Source of the DNA: Epiperipatus broadwayi | Taxonomy: Eukaryota > Onychophora > Udeonychophora > Euonychophora > Peripatidae | Assembly (NCBI GenBank): GCA_028023455.1 | Contig: JAQFVV010000317.1 | Location: 751,501-815,500 of the forward strand | Reading direction: 5' to 3' | Length of the DNA stretch: 64,000 nucleotides | Part shown: piece by piece, positions 61,346 to 64,000 of the stretch | Position numbering within the stretch: the stretch's first letter is position 1 | Layout: the number at the start of each line of letters is the position of its first letter | Notes under the pieces: model-generated | The model's input: the letters and a program-made list of their open reading frames with translations, nothing else | Database searches by the model: none | Told to the model about the DNA's origin: nothing | Program-made: the position numbers and the translations under genes

Positions 61346-61350
61346 ATTCT

Positions 61351-62086
61351 AGATACAAACATTTCTGTCATTTAATATAAATATATAAACTTCCATCTAC
61401 CAGATTCAAAAATTGCCGTCATAGTATATATAGGTAGATAAATTTATAAGTTTTTACTAATACAGGATTTCTTTTTTTTTTTTTAAAGATAAAATGTATG
61501 CATCAGTAGTTTTGTGCTCATGTTTTTATTTTAAAAACTTTTTGGAAAAAATGTTTTTAAAAATAATGTAACTTTTTTTAAACTATTTCTTTAAAACATA
61601 TTAAACTTTTTTTTATCATTTTTTTGCTAAGAGATAGATTTAATATCTAGACTAGTGATTCTTCATTTTTCCAAAATATGATGGAACACTTTTTATTATA
61701 GAAAAAATTTATGGTACACTAAAATCAATAACATATATATATACACATACACACACGCAAACAAGACAACTTAGTCTTAAAACTAACAATAAAAATATGG
61801 ATCAATATTATCTTTATTAAAAATTATAGATTATATGATAATAAAAAAGCAAACATTAATTTAGAAAAGTGATTAATTGTAAAAACAAAAGTAGTGTGTA
61901 TTTGTTTCTTCGTCATTGATATCACTCCCACTTTTCCTTTTTCATTAATACTCATGTAAAATAACATTTTATTAGTTTATACAATTATAGTGATAAGTAA
62001 ATTATTTCTATTACTATAGATTTTAACTAATTATCATAACTTCTAATAGAAATTGAAAATAAAATTGTTTATTATTAATAACTGAA
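61351..62086. other. AT-rich intergenic DNA, no gene seen
   Basis: Includes a short (TA)n(CA)n tract at about 61733-61758. No gene or paired repeats. Confidence 0.5.
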
Positions 62087-62315
62087 ACACAGGCTTGTTA
62101 TATACCTGTGGTTATATATATGTAATATAGGGTATAGGAGCACAGACTTTCACACCACCCACCTCTCTCCATTCTATCTAATAACACTGATACACCTAAA
62201 CACATATATGCTGAAAAGATAAATAATCACCAATAGACGTATTTCATGCTAAACCAGCAATCATCAGTTGGTCCAGATTATCATCTTTACACACATATAT
62301 AGTATAAGTGCTCAG
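62087..62315 (-). mobile_element. Hammerhead-SINE family 1, solitary copy (locus 4)
   Basis: On the - strand it runs from CTGAGCACTTATACTATATA through the hammerhead motif to the B-box region (degraded here) and the tail ending CCTGTG. Same extent as the copy at 50844-51061. No clear target-site duplication. Confidence 0.7.
62217..62286 (-). ncRNA. Hammerhead ribozyme-like motif, family 1, copy 5
   Basis: The core CTGATGA (62267-62261) and GAAA are intact, and stem I ACCAA/TTGGT plus outer AATC/GATT pairs. Stem II (TTGCT/AGCAT) has a T-T mismatch next to the core. Stem III (TACGTCTA) has lost one pair. Weak or no cleavage expected. Confidence 0.65.
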
Positions 62316-62529
62316 ATATACTGATTTTAAAATGTTAGAAATAATTGAATGTTTAATCTTTGGAAATATCAAAAAACACCAGACATAAAGGATTAAGCTT
62401 CAATTTTAAATCAGTCATCTCTTAAGTATGTTAGTATACCATTGCAATAAATTGCATGGACTAATTGGAATATTGAATAAACAAGGGTCTTTATTGCACA
62501 AATGTTCATAATAAGTTTGAGCAATTGAA

Positions 62530-62602
62530 AGTAGATCTGGGCATAGTCCCCAGATGTTAAGCTCCGAAGTCTGCCATTTTACCATTGCACCAAATCATAA
62601 AG
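62530..62602 (-). repeat. tRNA-like relic
   Basis: On the - strand an A-box-like TGGTGCAATGG (62592-62582) is followed by an anticodon-arm-like region and a strong T-arm-like hairpin, TCTGGG/CCCAGA with a 7-base loop, at about 62535-62554. The B-box sequence itself is not conserved. Likely a tRNA-derived SINE head or a tRNA pseudogene. Confidence 0.35.
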
Positions 62603-63204
62603 GTAGTTATATTGCAGACATATTTGGAATCAGTATCAACTGCATCACAAATAGATGAGTTCAGGTAATTCATTCCAATTTGTAAATTTGCTGGGTTATA
62701 AATATCTGTTCTATAGTATGTTGAGTATTTTTCCCCAATTTTTATTCTACTTTGGGAGCATTGTTTTATTTCCCAATAAGTTTTTGTCACATCATGGAAC
62801 ACTTGTAAACATTTCACAGTTTTTATTAAGAACATCTAATTTAGATTATACAATATATTACTATTATTAAGCAATAATTTTTCATCTTTATTGGAGATTA
62901 TTATCCTAAAGTCAATTTTAGGATTTTTTTTAGAATTACATTAAACATTGAAAAGCTTTCATCATCATCATTTTTAATGATTATCGATCTAATGCAGAAT
63001 GAAAATATTTCTGGATTTAATCTGGTTTGTCTATTCTATAGCTTTTTCACATCAGATGAACAAACTTTCTTATATTATATAATCTTCGTAAGTATAATTT
63101 ATTTCTAAGTCTTTTACAATCTCTTGAAATCGAACTCAGACTTTCACATGACCTCTCAGTGCCATCTCAGATTGCTGACCCACCTGATCACACACATGTT
63201 GAAA

Positions 63205-63273
63205 AGATAAATAATCACCAATATACATATTTCATGCTAAACTAGCAATCATCAGTTTGTCTAGATTACTATC
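63205..63273 (-). ncRNA. Hammerhead ribozyme-like motif, family 1, copy 6
   Basis: The core CTGATGA (63255-63249), GAAA and stem III (TATGTATA) are intact. Stem I is weakened (ACAAA against TTGGT) and stem II has a T-T mismatch beside the core. Reverse-oriented member of the compound insertion. Confidence 0.65.
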
Positions 63274-63732
63274 CTCACACATATATATAATCAGTGCTCA
63301 GCTTTATATTAAGATAGCCAATCTTCATACTTTAATAGACAGGCTTTAAACTATTCCAACTCACAACTCTTTAGCCTTCCATTTCATTGAAAATCGTGGC
63401 ATTGAGAGTAGTGGGTCGTGTGAAAGTCTGAGTTTGAATCTCACATATATTACATATATAAATGTAGGTTTAAGCCTGTACAATGTATTAATTTATATAA
63501 ATAATGTGTAAAAGGTCTACCCATCCCTCGCATATGTATGTATAAATGGATCATTCTCCTATCCATGAGGGGTCAGAATGACTAATATGTCAACATGGGT
63601 AGGATGACAACCTTGGCACTAACAAAGGCTTCGAACATTTCACCATCAGATTTTCAATGAAATGGAAGGCTGAAGAATTGTGAGTTGGAATTTTTTAATA
63701 TAAAGCTGAGCACTGATTATATATATATGTGA

Positions 63733-63803
63733 GGATCGTAATCTAGACCAACTGATGATTGCTGTTTTAGCATGAAATATGTATATTGGTGATTATTTAT
63801 CTT
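63733..63803 (+). ncRNA. Hammerhead ribozyme-like motif, family 1, copy 7
   Basis: Stem I is ACCAA/TTGGT with outer AATC/GATT and GGAT/ATCT helices. The core CTGATGA (63752-63758) is intact. Stem II is TGCT/AGCA with loop GTTTT and a T-T mismatch at the core end. GAAA is followed by stem III ATA/TAT closed by TG, giving an AUA cleavage triplet. A plausible active candidate, less ideal than the copy at 50971-51036 because of the stem II mismatch. Confidence 0.75.
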
Positions 63804-64000
63804 TTCAACATGTGTATGATCAGATGGGCAGCAATATGAGATGGCACTGAAAGTAGTGGGTCATGTGAAAGTCTGAGTTCGAATCCCGCATATATTACAT
63901 ATATAAATGCAGGTTTAAGCCTGTACAATGTATTAATCTCTTGAAATGTAATTCTCATTTTCCATCCATATATCCAGGATTGCTCCATTTCCATCTCTTC

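Larger units (their letters stand above)
60380..61350 (+). mobile_element. RTE-clade LINE, copy 2, 5'-truncated
   Basis: The element begins in the reverse transcriptase, just before the RQGDSISPKLF block, and runs to a GATTGATAATGGTTGATGATGAT 3' end. Short TGAT-rich 3' ends are usual for RTE elements, in place of poly(A). Better preserved than the copy at 50060-51850. Confidence 0.85.
63118..63947. mobile_element. Hammerhead-SINE family 1, inverted compound insertion with 13-bp TSD (locus 5)
   Basis: The direct repeat AATCTCTTGAAAT at 63118-63130 and 63935-63947 brackets an 804-bp insertion. Bases 63131-63396 are a reversed copy from the B box back to the core. Bases 63398-63934 run forward and hold a B-box/tail piece, a whole unit and a second B-box/tail. 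The forward part is a head-to-tail repeat of period 445 bp (63398 matches 63843). A-box-like TGATCAGATGGG (63817-63828) and B-box GTTCGAATCC (63877-63886) follow the ribozyme. A TSD plus an inverted 5' segment is the signature of twin-primed target-primed reverse transcription, here of a multimeric RNA. Confidence 0.82.

Overview
The window is strongly AT-rich, repeat-dominated eukaryotic DNA, most likely from an invertebrate animal. The evidence is the mix of elements: two copies of a non-LTR retrotransposon (LINE) with an AP endonuclease, RTE-clade LINE relics, a Penelope-like element (PLE) with a GIY-YIG endonuclease, pogo-like and piggyBac-like DNA transposons, tRNA-derived repeats and many (TA)n tracts. 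I cannot name the phylum with confidence. I found no host protein-coding gene, rRNA, CRISPR array or bacterial-type operon. Nearly all long reading frames are decaying transposon genes.

Layout. 1-4851: LINE copy 1 on the + strand, cut by the window start, with frameshifted ORF1 and ORF2 and a poly(A) tail. 4852-23276: mostly featureless AT-rich DNA with two tRNA-like sequences, a TTAA-flanked piggyBac-like element (11717-12469), an old dispersed repeat and two unassigned islands. 23277-25600: three successive palindromic elements plus an inverted pair of hammerhead-ribozyme repeats. 26662-27454: a compound insertion of a second hammerhead repeat family with a 14-bp target-site duplication. 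30421-31680: a GC-elevated island with an LTR-like first bases. 32215-33145: a 5'-truncated PLE whose ORF runs into a hammerhead-like motif. 33173-37232: a 4-kb foldback element with arms of about 1.3 kb around a decayed coiled-coil ORF. 37765-45478: LINE copy 2 on the - strand, nearly full length, with an unusually long ORF1. 50060-51850: an RTE relic with a hammerhead SINE inserted in it. 52734-53743: a pogo-like element with 23-bp inverted repeats. 59502-63947: a further hammerhead-repeat cluster around a second RTE relic, ending in a compound insertion with a 13-bp target-site duplication.

The main result is that two sequence-unrelated short repeat families each carry a type I hammerhead self-cleaving ribozyme with a very short stem III. 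Family 1 has seven ribozyme copies at five loci; family 2 has two at one locus. Each family also has tRNA-like (A/B box) segments and shows a head-to-tail period of about 450 bp (445 and 464 bp). Each occurs in inverted compound insertions flanked by 13-14-bp target-site duplications. This matches the known class of metazoan retrozymes and the schistosome Sm-alpha-type SINEs, but these two families are not ones I recognise. A third hammerhead-like motif sits at the 3' end of the PLE ORF, as is known for PLEs. The likely flow is: a multimeric transcript is cut by its own ribozymes, may be circularised, and is reinserted in trans by a LINE-type reverse transcriptase. Which LINE supplies it is not shown by the sequence.
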